64,000 bases of DNA from CAIKBL01 sp050247235. GTDB lineage: Bacteria; Pseudomonadota; Gammaproteobacteria; Ga0077536. The stretch spans positions 44,792 through 108,791 of the forward strand of contig JBFWUN010000008.1 of assembly GCA_050247235.1 (NCBI GenBank), written 5' to 3'. The translations under genes were made by a program, and so were the position numbers. Of this stretch, positions 29,519 to 38,226 are shown piece after piece. Each line of letters starts with the position of its first letter. Positions within the stretch are counted from its first letter, which is position 1. A model generated the notes under the pieces. It worked only from the letters and a program-made list of their open reading frames with translations. It ran no database searches and had not been told where the DNA came from.

Positions 29519-29851
29519 TCAGCGCACGTCCAGCAGCTCGACGTCGAATACGAGCGTCGCGTTCGGCGGGATCACCCCGCCGGCGCCGCGCGCGCCGTAA
29601 CCGAGCTCCGGGGGAATCGTCAGCGTGCGCGAACCACCGACCCGCATGCCGGCAACGCCCTGGTCCCAGCCCTGGATCACCTGGCCGACGCCGAGCCGGA
29701 ACGCGAACGGCTCGTCACGATCGCGTGAACTGTCGAATTTGCGGCCTTTGCGCTCCGGTGCGTCCGCGTCGAACAGCCACCCGGTGTAATGCACGATGAC
29801 AGTCTTCCCGGCCTCGGCAACTGCGCCGCTGCCCACCACATGATCTACCAT
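29519..29851 (-). CDS. FKBP-type peptidyl-prolyl cis-trans isomerase
   Basis: A 110-residue single-domain FKBP. The family signatures VIVHYTGWLFD, KFDSSRDRDEPFAFRLGVGQVIQGWDQGV and IPPELGYGARGAGGVIPPNATLVFDVELL cover the whole protein. There is no signal peptide, so it is a cytoplasmic folding catalyst. It starts 73 bases from the divergent AlkB gene and is convergent with the sigma gene (10 bases apart). Confidence 0.95.
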   Translation of the reverse strand: MVDHVVGSGAVAEAGKTVIVHYTGWLFDADAPERKGRKFDSSRDRDEPFAFRLGVGQVIQGWDQGVAGMRVGGSRTLTIPPELGYGARGAGGVIPPNATLVFDVELLDVR

Positions 29852-29924
29852 GGTCGCTCCTTGTCACTGGAGGCGCGATTGTGCCAGATCGCACCGCGTC
29901 CGACCCTGCCCTGTCGGCTTGCCG

Positions 29925-30569
29925 ATGACCGACCTGCTGTCCGCACTCGCCACGGAGTCACGTCTCGCGCTCGCCGACGGCGCGGTGGTGCTGCGCGGTT
30001 ACGCGAGCGCGATCGCGGATTCGCTCGTCGCCGAGGTCACGCGCCTCGCGCAGCGCGCGCCGTTCCGGCACATGTCGACACCCGGCGGCCAGCGCATGTC
30101 GGTGGCGATGACGAACTGCGGCGCGCTCGGCTGGGTGAGCGACCGGCGCGGTTACCGCTACGTGGCCGAAGACCCGGCCTCGGGCGCGCGGTGGCCGCCG
30201 CTGCCGGCAGTGTTCGCGATGCTCGCGCGGGATGCCGCGGCAGCGGGCGGCTTCGCCGGCTTCGCGCCCGATGCCTGCCTCGTGAACCGCTACGTGCCGG
30301 GCACGAAGCTGACCTTGCACCAGGATCGCGACGAACGCGACTTCGCGCAGCCGATCGTCTCGGTCTCGCTCGGCCTGCCGGCGGTATTCCTGTTCGGCGG
30401 TGCGCGGCGCCGGGATCCGACGGTGAAGGTGCCGCTTGCGCACGGGGACGTGGTGGTGTGGGGCGGCGCGGCCCGCCGGTACCACCACGGGGTCCTGCCT
30501 GTCATCGACGGATCACATCCTGCGACGGGAGCCTGCCGGCTCAACCTGACGTTCCGCCGCGCCGGGTGA
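29925..30569 (+). CDS. alkB: AlkB-type 2-oxoglutarate/Fe(II) dioxygenase (DNA/RNA alkylation repair)
   Basis: A 214-residue oxidative demethylase that removes 1-methyladenine and 3-methylcytosine. The iron ligands His and Asp are in LHQDRDERD, the distal His in YHHGVLP, and the 2-oxoglutarate Arg pair in CRLNLTFRRA at the C-terminus. NRYVPGTKLTLHQD and PIVSVSLGLPAVFLFGG are diagnostic of AlkB. The ATG at 29925 is preferred over an upstream in-frame start at 29850, which would run into the divergent FKBP gene. Ogt and AlkA, also alkylation repair enzymes, are encoded 6 kb to the right. Confidence 0.95.
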   Translation: MTDLLSALATESRLALADGAVVLRGYASAIADSLVAEVTRLAQRAPFRHMSTPGGQRMSVAMTNCGALGWVSDRRGYRYVAEDPASGARWPPLPAVFAMLARDAAAAGGFAGFAPDACLVNRYVPGTKLTLHQDRDERDFAQPIVSVSLGLPAVFLFGGARRRDPTVKVPLAHGDVVVWGGAARRYHHGVLPVIDGSHPATGACRLNLTFRRAG

Positions 30570-30584
30570 GCCGCGTCGGTGCGC

Positions 30585-32204
30585 TCACTCACCGCGCCGC
30601 ATGAACTCCGCGGCGCGTTCCGCGATCATCATCGTGGGCGCGTTGGTATTGCCCGACGTGATCCGCGGCATGATCGACGCATCGGCAATCCGCAGGCCGT
30701 CAACGCCGTGCACGCGCAGGCGATCATCCACCACCGCGTCCGGGTCGGCGCCCATCCGGCACGTGCTGACCGGATGGAAGATGGTCGTGCCGAGATCGCG
30801 CGCGGCATGCAGCAGCGCCTCGTCGCTCGTGATGTCCGGCCCCGGCTTCCATTCCTCCGGCCGGTAGCGTGCGAGTGGCGCGGCCTGCATGATGCGGCGG
30901 GTAAAGCGCAGCGAATCGATGGCGACCTTCCGGTCCTCGGGGGTCGACAGGTAATTCAGCGCGATCGCCGGCGCGGTCTCGGGGTCGGGCGACGTCAGCC
31001 GCACGTGGCCACGGCTGGTTGGCCGCAGGTTGCAGACCGAGGGGGTGATCGCCGGGAACGGGTGCAGCGGATCGCCGAACTTGTCGAGCGACAGCGGCTG
31101 CACGTGCCATTCGATGTTCGCGCTTGGTTGCGTGTCGTCGCTGCGCGCGAACGCGCCGAGCTGCGATGGTGGCATGGTGAGCGGGCCGGTGCGGAACAGC
31201 AGGTATTCGAGCCCCATCAGCGCGCGCCCCACCAGGCTGTTCGCGCGCTCGTTCAGGGTCCGCACGCCGTGCACCTTGTACACCGTGCGCACCTGCAGGT
31301 GGTCGTGCAGGTTCGCGCCGACCCCGGGCAACGGGTGTACGACACCAAGGTCGAAGCCGCCGAGCAGCGCGGGATCGCCGAGTCCGGACAGCTGCAGGAT
31401 CTGCGGCGTGCCAATCGCGCCGGCCGCCAGCACGATCTCGCGGCGCGCCGTGACGCGCTGCAGGCCATCGCGATCGCGGTAGACCACCGCGGTGGCGCGC
31501 GGTCGCCCGTTGCGCGTGAACTCGATGCGGTGCACGTGCGCGCCGGTGCGCACCTCGAGGTTGGGCCGATCCCGCACCGGGCGGAGAAACGCCTTCGTCG
31601 CGCTCCAGCGCACGCCGCGGCGCTGGTTCATCTGGAAGTACGCGTTGCCGAAATTGTCGCCGCGATTGAACTCCGGGATCCTGGGAATGCCGCAGGCCGC
31701 GGCGGCATCGCGCCAGGCATCGAGGATCTCCCAGCTGACGCGCCGCTCCTCGACCCGGAGCTCCCCGCCCGCCCCGTGGAACGCGTCGGCGCCGTGCGCA
31801 TAGTCCTCCATGCGCATGAACGCGGGCAGCACCGAGTCCCAGTCCCAGTCGCGGTTGCCGAGCGCTGCCCAGTGATCGAAATCGCTGCGCTGGCCGCGCA
31901 TGTAGATCATCGCGTTGATCGACGAGCAGCCGCCGAGCACCTTGCCGCGCGCATACCCAAGCGTTCGGCCGTTCAGCCCGGGATCGGGCTCGGTCTTGAA
32001 GCACCAGTCGGTGCGCGGATTGCCGATCGTGAACAGGTAACCGACGGGGATGTCGATCCAGAAATAGTCATCCTGACCGCCCGCCTCCAGGAGCAGCACG
32101 CGCACATCCCGCCCGGCAGACAGGCGGTTGGCGAGCACGCAGCCGGCGCTGCCCGCGCCGACGATCACGTAATCGAACGTGCCTGCGTCCGCGGCGGTGC
32201 TCAT
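30585..32204 (-). CDS. GMC-family FAD-dependent oxidoreductase (choline dehydrogenase-like)
   Basis: A 539-residue glucose-methanol-choline oxidoreductase. The FAD Rossmann motif DYVIVGAGSAGCVLANRLS starts near residue 10. GMC signature 1 includes GKVLGGCSSINAMIYMRG, signature 2 GAIGTPQILQLSGLG, and the C-terminal active site is HPVSTCRMGADP followed by NTNAPTMMIAERAA. It oxidises an alcohol to an aldehyde with an unknown acceptor. Choline is only one possible substrate. Its start overlaps the HIT gene stop by four bases. It is the last gene of a five-gene redox operon. Confidence 0.92.
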   Translation of the reverse strand: MSTAADAGTFDYVIVGAGSAGCVLANRLSAGRDVRVLLLEAGGQDDYFWIDIPVGYLFTIGNPRTDWCFKTEPDPGLNGRTLGYARGKVLGGCSSINAMIYMRGQRSDFDHWAALGNRDWDWDSVLPAFMRMEDYAHGADAFHGAGGELRVEERRVSWEILDAWRDAAAACGIPRIPEFNRGDNFGNAYFQMNQRRGVRWSATKAFLRPVRDRPNLEVRTGAHVHRIEFTRNGRPRATAVVYRDRDGLQRVTARREIVLAAGAIGTPQILQLSGLGDPALLGGFDLGVVHPLPGVGANLHDHLQVRTVYKVHGVRTLNERANSLVGRALMGLEYLLFRTGPLTMPPSQLGAFARSDDTQPSANIEWHVQPLSLDKFGDPLHPFPAITPSVCNLRPTSRGHVRLTSPDPETAPAIALNYLSTPEDRKVAIDSLRFTRRIMQAAPLARYRPEEWKPGPDITSDEALLHAARDLGTTIFHPVSTCRMGADPDAVVDDRLRVHGVDGLRIADASIMPRITSGNTNAPTMMIAERAAEFMRRGE

Positions 32205-32665
32205 GCGCCGACGGGTTCCGCGGGTCGCGGGGTGAAGTTGAGATCCGAGAGCGCCGCGAGCGCCGTGCGCAGCGCCGCGAGTTCCGTTGCCGCGTACACC
32301 CGCTCACCGACGGCGTGCCCCCATGCCGCCTGCGGCCAGCAGCAGTCGTCGGTCCGGCGTCCGATCACGTGGTAATGGAGCTGCGGCACGATGTTGCCGA
32401 TCGCCGCCACGTTGATCTTGTCGCACGCGAAATGCCGCTTCACGAATGCGGCGAGCGTGTCCGCGCGCGCCTCCAGTTCGTCGCGCAGGCGCCGCGGCAG
32501 TTCGTAGAGTTCGAGCACGTCCGATTCCGGGACCAGCAGGAACCACGGCAGCACACCGTTCCTGCGCAGCAGCACGTGCAGTCGTCCGCTGCGCCCCAGC
32601 ACGTGGAAGTCGCGGACGAGCTGCGGGTGCAGCGTGAAGGGTTGATCGATCCCCGGGGTGTTCAT
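32201..32665 (-). CDS. HIT-like (histidine triad) protein
   Basis: A 154-residue histidine-triad hydrolase-like protein. The motif reads PQLHYHVIGR, with Gln in place of the first His, as in many bacterial HIT proteins of this group. INVAAIGNIVPQLHYHV is typical. Such proteins hydrolyse nucleotide phosphoramidates or act on small nucleotidyl compounds. The ATG is at 32665. It lies 43 bases after the FAD oxidase gene and overlaps the GMC gene, so it sits inside the redox operon. Confidence 0.88.
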   Translation of the reverse strand: MNTPGIDQPFTLHPQLVRDFHVLGRSGRLHVLLRRNGVLPWFLLVPESDVLELYELPRRLRDELEARADTLAAFVKRHFACDKINVAAIGNIVPQLHYHVIGRRTDDCCWPQAAWGHAVGERVYAATELAALRTALAALSDLNFTPRPAEPVGA

Positions 32666-32708
32666 CGCCGCGGGCCCGCGTTCGCCGGACGCGCGGCGGG
32701 TGGCGTTG

Positions 32709-34127
32709 TCATCGTCGCGGCCCGGCCGCACGCTCGGCGCCGAGACCGAGGTTGCCGGGCGACAGGATGCCGTGCGGGTCGAAACCCGCCTTCAGTTCGC
32801 GCAACGCGGCATGGTAGGTCGCGTAACCCCGCAGGGTGTCCGCCCAGATCTTGCCGGTCTTGTACGGGATGCAGCCGGCGGCGACGAGCCGGCCCGTGGC
32901 ATGTTGCGCAGCCTCCTCCGCCTCGGTCCACTCGCGCGCCTCGTCGTAGAACGCGAGCACTCCCCCGTGCAGGCCCCGCCGGCACACCACCACGGCGCCG
33001 CCCCACGCGAAGGCCGCGCGTTCGCCGCGCAGCGCGTCCAGCGCGTCGAGAAAAGCGGGCAGCTGCGCCGTGGGCAGCGAACTCATCAGGATCACGCAGC
33101 GCGACCGTGCGAAGTACCCGGCGTAGCCGTACCAGTAGATCTCCTCCCGGCGCAGGTGCCGGAAGTAGATCTCGTCGAACAGCGGGTACGGCGCGCCACC
33201 CTGCGCGTCGCACAGGGCTTCGATTGCAGTCGCGTCGCGCCGCACGGCGTCCTCGTCGCCGCCGTAGTCGAAACCCACGCAGAACTTCGGCAGCGTTTCG
33301 GGCGCGGTGGACGGCGCAGCGGCGAGCACCCGCCCGCGCACCGATGCCGCCTCGTAGCCGCTCGCGTACCAGACATTGCGCGTGAGTTCGCGGGTCTGCA
33401 CCGCGCCGATGAATCCGGCCGCGGCAGCCGATGTCGGGAAGCCGTACACCGCCGTGGTGCGATACGCCGGCAGCGGATGCAGCCACAGCGCGATCGCCGT
33501 GATCACGCCGAATGTCGCGTCGCCACCGAGAAAGAGCCCCGTCAGGTCCGGTCCCATGCCGTAGCGATGGAAAAAGCCGACGTCGCCGGCTGCCGCCGAG
33601 CCGGTGCGGAGCACGCGACCGTCGGTGAGCACCACCTCGAGGCCGACCACTTCGTCCGCAAAGCTCTGGAAGCGGGCCGAGCCCGTGCCGAGCGCATGCG
33701 CGGACGCGGCACCGCCGATCGTCGCGGTGGGCCCCGTGGAGGGGATGATCCCGATTGTCATGCCGTGCGGCGCAAGCGCCGCCGCGAGCGCGCCGAATCG
33801 TACGCCCGGTTCCACGACCACCACGCCGCGCGCGACGTCGATCTCGAGAATGCGATCGAGGCCGGTCATGTCCAGCACCACGCCCCCCGCGTGCGGGTTG
33901 ACGCCGCCGGCGTACATCGTGCCGCCGCCGCGCACGTAGACCGGCGTCCGGTGACGCGCCGCCGCCGTGACCACCGCGATCACCTGGTCTCGCGACGCGG
34001 GACGCGCGATGCCCGCGGCATCACCTGGCCGCACCACGGAGCAGTCACGCTGGTAGGTCAGGAGATCGAGTGCGTCGGTGGAGGCGACCTCGGCGAGCGC
34101 CGGCAAGGTGGCGAGCAGTTCGTTCAT
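32709..34127 (-). CDS. FAD-binding oxidoreductase (GlcD/lactate dehydrogenase-like, PCMH domain)
   Basis: A 472-residue flavoprotein of the FAD-linked oxidase family. The PCMH FAD-binding domain covers about 30-215 (VYVRGGGTMYAGGVNPHAGGVVLDM, PSTGPTATIGGAASAHALGTG). The C-terminal cap domain ends GFDPHGILSPGNLGLG, as in GlcD and D-lactate dehydrogenases. The start overlaps the stop of the iron-sulfur gene by four bases (ATGA). GlcD/GlcF-like pairs oxidise 2-hydroxyacids and pass electrons through the Fe-S subunit to quinone; the exact hydroxyacid is unknown. Confidence 0.88.
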   Translation of the reverse strand: MNELLATLPALAEVASTDALDLLTYQRDCSVVRPGDAAGIARPASRDQVIAVVTAAARHRTPVYVRGGGTMYAGGVNPHAGGVVLDMTGLDRILEIDVARGVVVVEPGVRFGALAAALAPHGMTIGIIPSTGPTATIGGAASAHALGTGSARFQSFADEVVGLEVVLTDGRVLRTGSAAAGDVGFFHRYGMGPDLTGLFLGGDATFGVITAIALWLHPLPAYRTTAVYGFPTSAAAAGFIGAVQTRELTRNVWYASGYEAASVRGRVLAAAPSTAPETLPKFCVGFDYGGDEDAVRRDATAIEALCDAQGGAPYPLFDEIYFRHLRREEIYWYGYAGYFARSRCVILMSSLPTAQLPAFLDALDALRGERAAFAWGGAVVVCRRGLHGGVLAFYDEAREWTEAEEAAQHATGRLVAAGCIPYKTGKIWADTLRGYATYHAALRELKAGFDPHGILSPGNLGLGAERAAGPRR

Positions 34128-35266
34128 GCCGGCGCGCCGAAATGGTGATGCACGAACTCGGCGATCCCGAACACCTGCACGTGCGCCGGGTCCGCGTGCG
34201 CGCGCAGGTGCGCAACGCAGCGCGCATCGGCGCCGACATACACGCCGTCCTCCGCCAGTCGCGCCGTGGCCATGTGTGCCGCGGCGCCGGGCGCCATGCG
34301 CGGCATGCCGCCGGCCGCCCCGCAGCACACCACGTGACGGGCCGACGTTGCGGACTCGACGATCAGGACACCGAGCCGCGACAGGAGTGTCCGCAGCGCC
34401 TGCGCGTGGTCGTCCCGGTCCCGTGACTGGCAGCTGTCCAGGAGCCGGACAGGCGGCGGCTCACGCGCGGGATCCGGCACGAACTCGCCGTTGTCCAGGC
34501 GGGCGAGCAGCCACGGGACGAACGCTTCCGGCGTCCGGCTGTCGGCGTCGCGACGCGCCCAGCTGCGCGCGCATTCGAGACCGGACGCGACGAGCGGACC
34601 CGGCGTGACGCACTTCGCCGCGAGTGCGTCGCTCAGCGCCGCCGCCTCGTCATCGAGTCCGAGCTCGAACAGCGGCGCGCCGCAGCAGCTGTCGGCGTCG
34701 CCCAAGGTGGCGACGGCGTAGCCCGCCTGCCGCATCAGCGCGACCGCGGCGCGCGCCTCGGCGGGATGCGCGGTGGCCGCCGCACAGCCGGGCAGGTAGC
34801 GCACCGGGCGGGTCGCCGACGGGGCCGGCGGTGGGAGTGCCGACTGCCAGGCCTGCCGCGCAGCGCGCGCGACCCCGTTGGGATTGCCATCGCGACGCAT
34901 CGCGTCGCGCAGCTGCCGCGCGGGCACCGGCACGGCAGCGTGCTCCCACAGGTCACCGCGCAGCGCGCGCGCGACCTGCGTCGGCCGGAGCCCGATCGGA
35001 CACACCGTCTCGCAGTGTCCGCAGGTCGTGCAGGTGAACACGCGTTCGCCGAGTGTCGGCAGGTCGAGTGCGGCGCCTTCGTGCCACGCGCGCGCCGCGG
35101 CCACGTACCCGCGGCCCGAGTAGCTCGTCAGCGGTGAGTGCGACTGCAGGGTCGGACACACGTGCACGAGCCCGCGTTCCGGCCAGACCGCATCAACGCA
35201 GTAATTGCAGTCGGCGCAGTGGTAGAGATCGCGCGTGAACGCTGCAATCCGCGGCGATTCCTTCAC
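34124..35266 (-). CDS. iron-sulfur subunit with CCG domains (GlcF/HdrD-like)
   Basis: A 380-residue electron-transfer protein. Two cysteine clusters lie near the N-terminus: CADCNYC with a later VCP (residues about 17-37, unusually spaced, possibly a modified cluster), and the regular CTTCGHCETVCP (about 79-90). Two CCG-type domains follow (DSCCGAPLFELG and VVCCGAAGGMPRM), as in GlcF and heterodisulfide reductase subunits. It is translationally coupled to the FAD subunit and lies six bases after the Tat-exported protein gene, so the three probably form one complex or electron chain. Confidence 0.88.
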   Translation of the reverse strand: MKESPRIAAFTRDLYHCADCNYCVDAVWPERGLVHVCPTLQSHSPLTSYSGRGYVAAARAWHEGAALDLPTLGERVFTCTTCGHCETVCPIGLRPTQVARALRGDLWEHAAVPVPARQLRDAMRRDGNPNGVARAARQAWQSALPPPAPSATRPVRYLPGCAAATAHPAEARAAVALMRQAGYAVATLGDADSCCGAPLFELGLDDEAAALSDALAAKCVTPGPLVASGLECARSWARRDADSRTPEAFVPWLLARLDNGEFVPDPAREPPPVRLLDSCQSRDRDDHAQALRTLLSRLGVLIVESATSARHVVCCGAAGGMPRMAPGAAAHMATARLAEDGVYVGADARCVAHLRAHADPAHVQVFGIAEFVHHHFGAPA

Positions 35267-35272
35267 GGCTGT

Positions 35273-36691
35273 TCAGCCCTGCAGCTTCTTCTGCCAGCGC
35301 GCGACGTTGTCCCGGTGCGTCGTCAGGTAGGCGCCCGGCGCGTAGAAGCGATCGTAGAAGTCAGTTTCGAGCCGATGCGCCTGGGTGTAGAAACGGACGA
35401 ACAGGGTCGGCACCGTCCCGGGGAACTTGCCGTGCTTGCGGTAGATGTAGTCGGCCGTGGCGACCACCGCTTCGAGGAGATCCGGTTCCGGCGGTTCCGC
35501 TGCACCCTTCACCTTGGCATTGTCAGCGAACGGGCCCGGGGCAGTCGGATCGTACGTGCCGCCTTTCGCGAACTTGAGATCCACGTAGGCCTGCACGGCG
35601 GCGCGCATGTCCGGGTAGTTCGGCGGGCAGTAGCCGGTGTACACGCCGTCCAGGCCCACCGGGTTCGGCACCCCCCACCTGGGGTTCGTCTCGAAACGGA
35701 ACCCCAGCCCGGGGATGCCCTTCGCGGCCGCCGCGCCCATCAGTGAGAACGGGCTGATGCCCGAGTAGAACCAGCCGCCGAGCCCGATCGCCTGGAGCGC
35801 GAGCGCGATGTTGTGTCCCATGTCGCCCATCTCGACCGCGCAGCAGCTCAGGATGTACTGCTCCATGTACGACAGCGGGTACTTCTTCTCCGGGTTCAGC
35901 AATCCGCTCTTGAAGAAACGTTCGTAGTCCCCGGCCGGGCGCCCGTCCGCGTCGTCCCACACGGTGTAGCCGGACCCGAGCACGATGAACAGGAAGCCGA
36001 GGAACTCCTCGGAGACGTTTGCGATCGGGATGAACACGGTGGAGCCCGGCACGTTCGAATTCCAGTTGTTGTGCGCGCTGTAGTTCGGTTCGCCCCGCGG
36101 CAGTTCGACCCGCCTGTCGCTCAGCTGCCGCGTGTGTGCCTTGACCGTGGCAATAAGCCGCTCCGCTTCCGTCAGGTGATCTTTCGCCCAGCTGCCGCCG
36201 GCACCGGCGTCGCGCGTGCTGACGAAGTACGTGCCACCATCCTCGGTGTAGAACAGGTCCGCGTTGCCGATGCCGGCGGCCGCGGGAAGCGTACGCCCGG
36301 TGTAGCGCGCGGAGTACGTGCAGAGCCCGGGCTCGGCGTCGGAGAACGGGATCCCGTTGTGCCAGCCGGACACGCCGAGGCCGGCCGCGATCAGCAGCGA
36401 ACGTTCGAAATCATCGAGCGGCAGCGGCGTCTTCTCGCTCTTGAACTGCAGCGGTCCGCGCGGAATCTCCATGCCCCAGCCGAAGCGGCGCGAGCGGCGT
36501 CCGAACAGCGCGCTGAACAGCGGGAACCCGGTCGCCTGCTTCAGCAGCGCGTTCCATTCGCCGACCTGGGCGGCGCTCGGCGCATCGGCGAGCGTGGCGG
36601 CCTGCGCGGGTCGGCCGGACGCGAGCGCGAACAGGCTCGACAGGTACAGGAATGCGCGGCGCGTGAGGCCGGACTTCGGGTGCGTCTCCAT
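35273..36691 (-). CDS. Tat-exported protein, remote nitroreductase-like
   Basis: A 472-residue protein with a twin-arginine signal: GLTRRAFLYLSSLFALASG and cleavage near PAQAA. The mature part has stretches (DDFERSLLIAAGLGVSGWHNG; then VEMGDMGHNIALALQAIGLGGW about 180 residues later) that recall nitroreductase-fold flavoproteins, but the match is distant and I would not name it. The Tat signal suggests folding with a cofactor before export. It is the first gene of the operon with the Fe-S, FAD, HIT and GMC genes. The ATG at 36691 follows GGGAGAG. Confidence 0.65.
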   Translation of the reverse strand: METHPKSGLTRRAFLYLSSLFALASGRPAQAATLADAPSAAQVGEWNALLKQATGFPLFSALFGRRSRRFGWGMEIPRGPLQFKSEKTPLPLDDFERSLLIAAGLGVSGWHNGIPFSDAEPGLCTYSARYTGRTLPAAAGIGNADLFYTEDGGTYFVSTRDAGAGGSWAKDHLTEAERLIATVKAHTRQLSDRRVELPRGEPNYSAHNNWNSNVPGSTVFIPIANVSEEFLGFLFIVLGSGYTVWDDADGRPAGDYERFFKSGLLNPEKKYPLSYMEQYILSCCAVEMGDMGHNIALALQAIGLGGWFYSGISPFSLMGAAAAKGIPGLGFRFETNPRWGVPNPVGLDGVYTGYCPPNYPDMRAAVQAYVDLKFAKGGTYDPTAPGPFADNAKVKGAAEPPEPDLLEAVVATADYIYRKHGKFPGTVPTLFVRFYTQAHRLETDFYDRFYAPGAYLTTHRDNVARWQKKLQG

Positions 36692-36750
36692 CTCTCCCCT
36701 CCACGGATGACGTGTGCGTGGTCGAGTGTACTGCGGAGCGCCCGCCGGGC

Positions 36751-37314
36751 CTATCGGCGAACAGGAGCGGCCTGCGTGCCGCCATGCGCGGGACCCGGCG
36801 CGGGCCGGCGGATACTCTCGTGCGCGAGCAGCCACTGCTTGCGCGGAAGCCCGCTGCCATATCCCGTCAGCGCGCCGTCGGCGCCCACCACGCGGTGGCA
36901 GGGCACCACGATACCGATCGCGTTCGCGCCATTCGCGTGACCCACCGCGCGCACGGCGCGCGGTCGCCCGACGCGGCGCGCGAGCTCGCCGTACGTGATC
37001 GTGGTACCGCACGGGATCGCGCGCAGCGCGCGCCACACGCATTGCTGGAACGAGGTGCCGCCCGTCATCACTGGCAGGGTGTCGAGTACGGCCAGGTCAC
37101 CGGCAAAGTAATCCGCGAGGGCGCGGCGGAATCCCCACGGATCGCGTGCGTCACGCATCGTCCAGCCGCGCCATCGCAGGTCGAGCAGGCGTCGCAGGCG
37201 CGCGTCGTGATCGGTCCAGTCGATGCCGCACAGCGCACCGTCGGGATGCGCGACGAGACGCAGCTCCCCGAGCGGTGTCGCTAGCGTGTCGCTGACGAGC
37301 GCCGGCCCTTGCAT
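36751..37314 (-). CDS. ogt: methylated-DNA--protein-cysteine methyltransferase (Ogt)
   Basis: A 187-residue suicide repair protein that transfers alkyl groups from O6-alkylguanine or O4-alkylthymine to its own cysteine. The active site reads IVVPCHRVVGADG. SFQQCVWRALRAIPCGTTITYGELARRVGRP is the DNA-binding helix-turn-helix region and GYGSGLPRKQWLLAHE closes the domain. The start overlaps the AlkA stop by four bases (ATGA), so the two repair enzymes are cotranscribed. Confidence 0.95.
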   Translation of the reverse strand: MQGPALVSDTLATPLGELRLVAHPDGALCGIDWTDHDARLRRLLDLRWRGWTMRDARDPWGFRRALADYFAGDLAVLDTLPVMTGGTSFQQCVWRALRAIPCGTTITYGELARRVGRPRAVRAVGHANGANAIGIVVPCHRVVGADGALTGYGSGLPRKQWLLAHESIRRPAPGPAHGGTQAAPVRR

Positions 37315-38189
37315 CACGCGTCGGCCGGTTCGGCGGCCCACAGGTGCTGCGCGGCATACCCGCGCCACGGCCGCCACCCTTCGGCGCGCGCGGCGAGCGC
37401 CGCCGGCGACGGGCGCACACCGGCCTCGGCCGCGGCGCGCAGCAGCCCGATGTCCGAACCCGGAAACGCATCGGCCGCGCCGAGCGCGCGGAGCGCGATG
37501 TACTCGGCCGTCCACGGCCCGATGCCGCGGATCCGGCACCAGCGCGCGACGGCCGCGTCCGCCTCGCCGGTCGGCGCGAGCAGCGTGGGATCCTCGCGCA
37601 CCGCCGCGGCAATCGCGTGCAAGGTCGCGCGGCGGGCCCGCGGCATCCCGAGCGTCGAGAGATCCGTCGCGAGCAGTTCGTCGGGGCCCGGAAACACGTG
37701 GGTCAGCGCACCGGCGGCGGGCACACGGTGATCGACCAGAGCGACGAGGCGCGCGGCGAGCCCGCGGGCGGCCGCGACGGAGACCTGCTGGCCGAGCACC
37801 GCGCGGACGGCGAGTTCGAACGGATCCCACGCGCGGATCGGACGCAGGCCGGGGCGCGCGTCGACGCACCGCGCGAGCAGCGGATCGCCGCGCAGGTGGC
37901 GCTCGATCGGCGCCGGGTCTGTCGCGAGGTCGAACACGTGAGCGACGCGCGCGAGGCAGGACTGCACGTCGCCCGGCGCGGCGGCGTCGAGCGTCACGTC
38001 GAGCGCGGGCGCATTCCCCGCATGGCGCACCTCGATGACGAACGCGCGCTCCCCATCGCGGAGGCAGCGGCGATAGGTGGTCGCGGTCACCTCTTCGACA
38101 CCCGGGATGGCGCGGGCGGCGAACCACGCCCGCGCGACGTCCCACGCGAGCGGCGGCGTGTAGGCCAGGCGATGGATCACCACTGGCAT
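37314..38189 (-). CDS. alkA: DNA-3-methyladenine glycosylase II (AlkA)
   Basis: A 291-residue base-excision glycosylase. An AlkA N-terminal domain (about 1-95) precedes the HhH-GPD domain: AVLGQQVSVAAARGLAARLV, then the hairpin IRGIGPWTAEYIALRALG and catalytic Asp246 in FPGSDIGLLR, equivalent to Asp238 of E. coli AlkA. The Ada regulatory domains often fused to AlkA are absent. Together with Ogt and the nearby AlkB it forms an alkylation-repair set, without a visible Ada regulator. Confidence 0.94.
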   Translation of the reverse strand: MPVVIHRLAYTPPLAWDVARAWFAARAIPGVEEVTATTYRRCLRDGERAFVIEVRHAGNAPALDVTLDAAAPGDVQSCLARVAHVFDLATDPAPIERHLRGDPLLARCVDARPGLRPIRAWDPFELAVRAVLGQQVSVAAARGLAARLVALVDHRVPAAGALTHVFPGPDELLATDLSTLGMPRARRATLHAIAAAVREDPTLLAPTGEADAAVARWCRIRGIGPWTAEYIALRALGAADAFPGSDIGLLRAAAEAGVRPSPAALAARAEGWRPWRGYAAQHLWAAEPADA

Positions 38190-38226
38190 GGCCGACGCCG
38201 CGCGGTATCACCCGCCCCGGGGGAAG

